Below, one piece after another: positions 14,697-14,720 of a stretch of 14,720 nt of DNA. The notes under the pieces are model-generated. The model was not told the DNA's origin and searched no databases. It was given only the letters and a program-made list of their open reading frames with translations. The DNA lies in NCBI GenBank assembly GCA_965120415.1, contig CBCPNA010000060.1, forward strand, positions 1 to 14,720, given 5' to 3'. The translations under genes were made by a program, and so were the position numbers. The DNA comes from CBCPNA01 sp965120415 (GTDB lineage: Bacteria > Bacillota > Clostridia > Lachnospirales > CAG-274). Numbering within the stretch: position 1 is the stretch's first letter; each line of letters starts with the position of its first letter.

Positions 14697-14720
14697 TATA
14701 AAGAGAGTTTGATCCTGGCT
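14697..14720 (+). rRNA. rrs: 16S rRNA, 5' end only
   Basis: AGAGTTTGATCCTGGCT at 14704-14720 is the universally conserved 5' region of bacterial 16S rRNA (E. coli positions 8-24). Counting back places the mature 5' end near 14697. The rest of the gene lies beyond the window. Confidence 0.95.

Overview
The window looks like chromosome from a low-G+C, spore-forming member of the Clostridia, probably near the Lachnospirales. By eye the G+C is roughly a quarter to 30%. Stops are almost all TAA and Shine-Dalgarno sites are strong and purine-rich. It carries sporulation-linked genes (ytaF, yyaC, a BofC-like gene) and the Firmicute cell-wall regulator walRK. The placement is inference from gene content and codon bias; the 16S gene at the right edge is too short to place it.

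Layout. 1-267: the tail of one phage-type gene and a complete small XkdX-like gene, probably the right edge of a prophage or its remnant. 268-440: AT-rich with no convincing gene. 441-1950: two minus-strand flavoprotein genes, a TM-type nitroreductase and a short flavodoxin, each with its own upstream region. 2089-3497: a minus-strand ytaF-TPR pair. 3624-6197: a full-length P2-type calcium ATPase on the plus strand, followed at 6225-6556 by two decayed copies of its own 3' end. 6598-7176: a TTG-started, membrane-anchored BofC-like protein. 7271-7472: a candidate independent small RNA with its own promoter and a terminator shared with the convergent yyaC. 7474-8028: yyaC (minus). 8302-9417: a membrane protein joining an inactive-looking JAMM/MPN-like domain to a LysM domain, closed by a strong terminator. 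9536-14422: the walR-walK-yycH-yycI locus behind a consensus promoter. 14570-14720: promoter, leader and first bases of a 16S rRNA gene.

How the genes fit together. WalK/WalR is the cell-wall homeostasis two-component system, and YycH and YycI are membrane proteins that modulate WalK. The LysM protein just upstream also presents a wall-binding domain outside the membrane. YtaF, YyaC and the BofC-like protein point to endospore formation. The calcium ATPase would export or sequester Ca2+, but nothing in the sequence ties it to sporulation.

Most notable observations: the decayed tandem ATPase copies; the probable small RNA at 7271-7472 with C-rich loops; the MPN-like domain in which every expected zinc ligand is replaced; and a TGA codon at codon 3 of the likely ancestral yycI frame, where this family usually has Trp, leaving a start that lacks a ribosome binding site.
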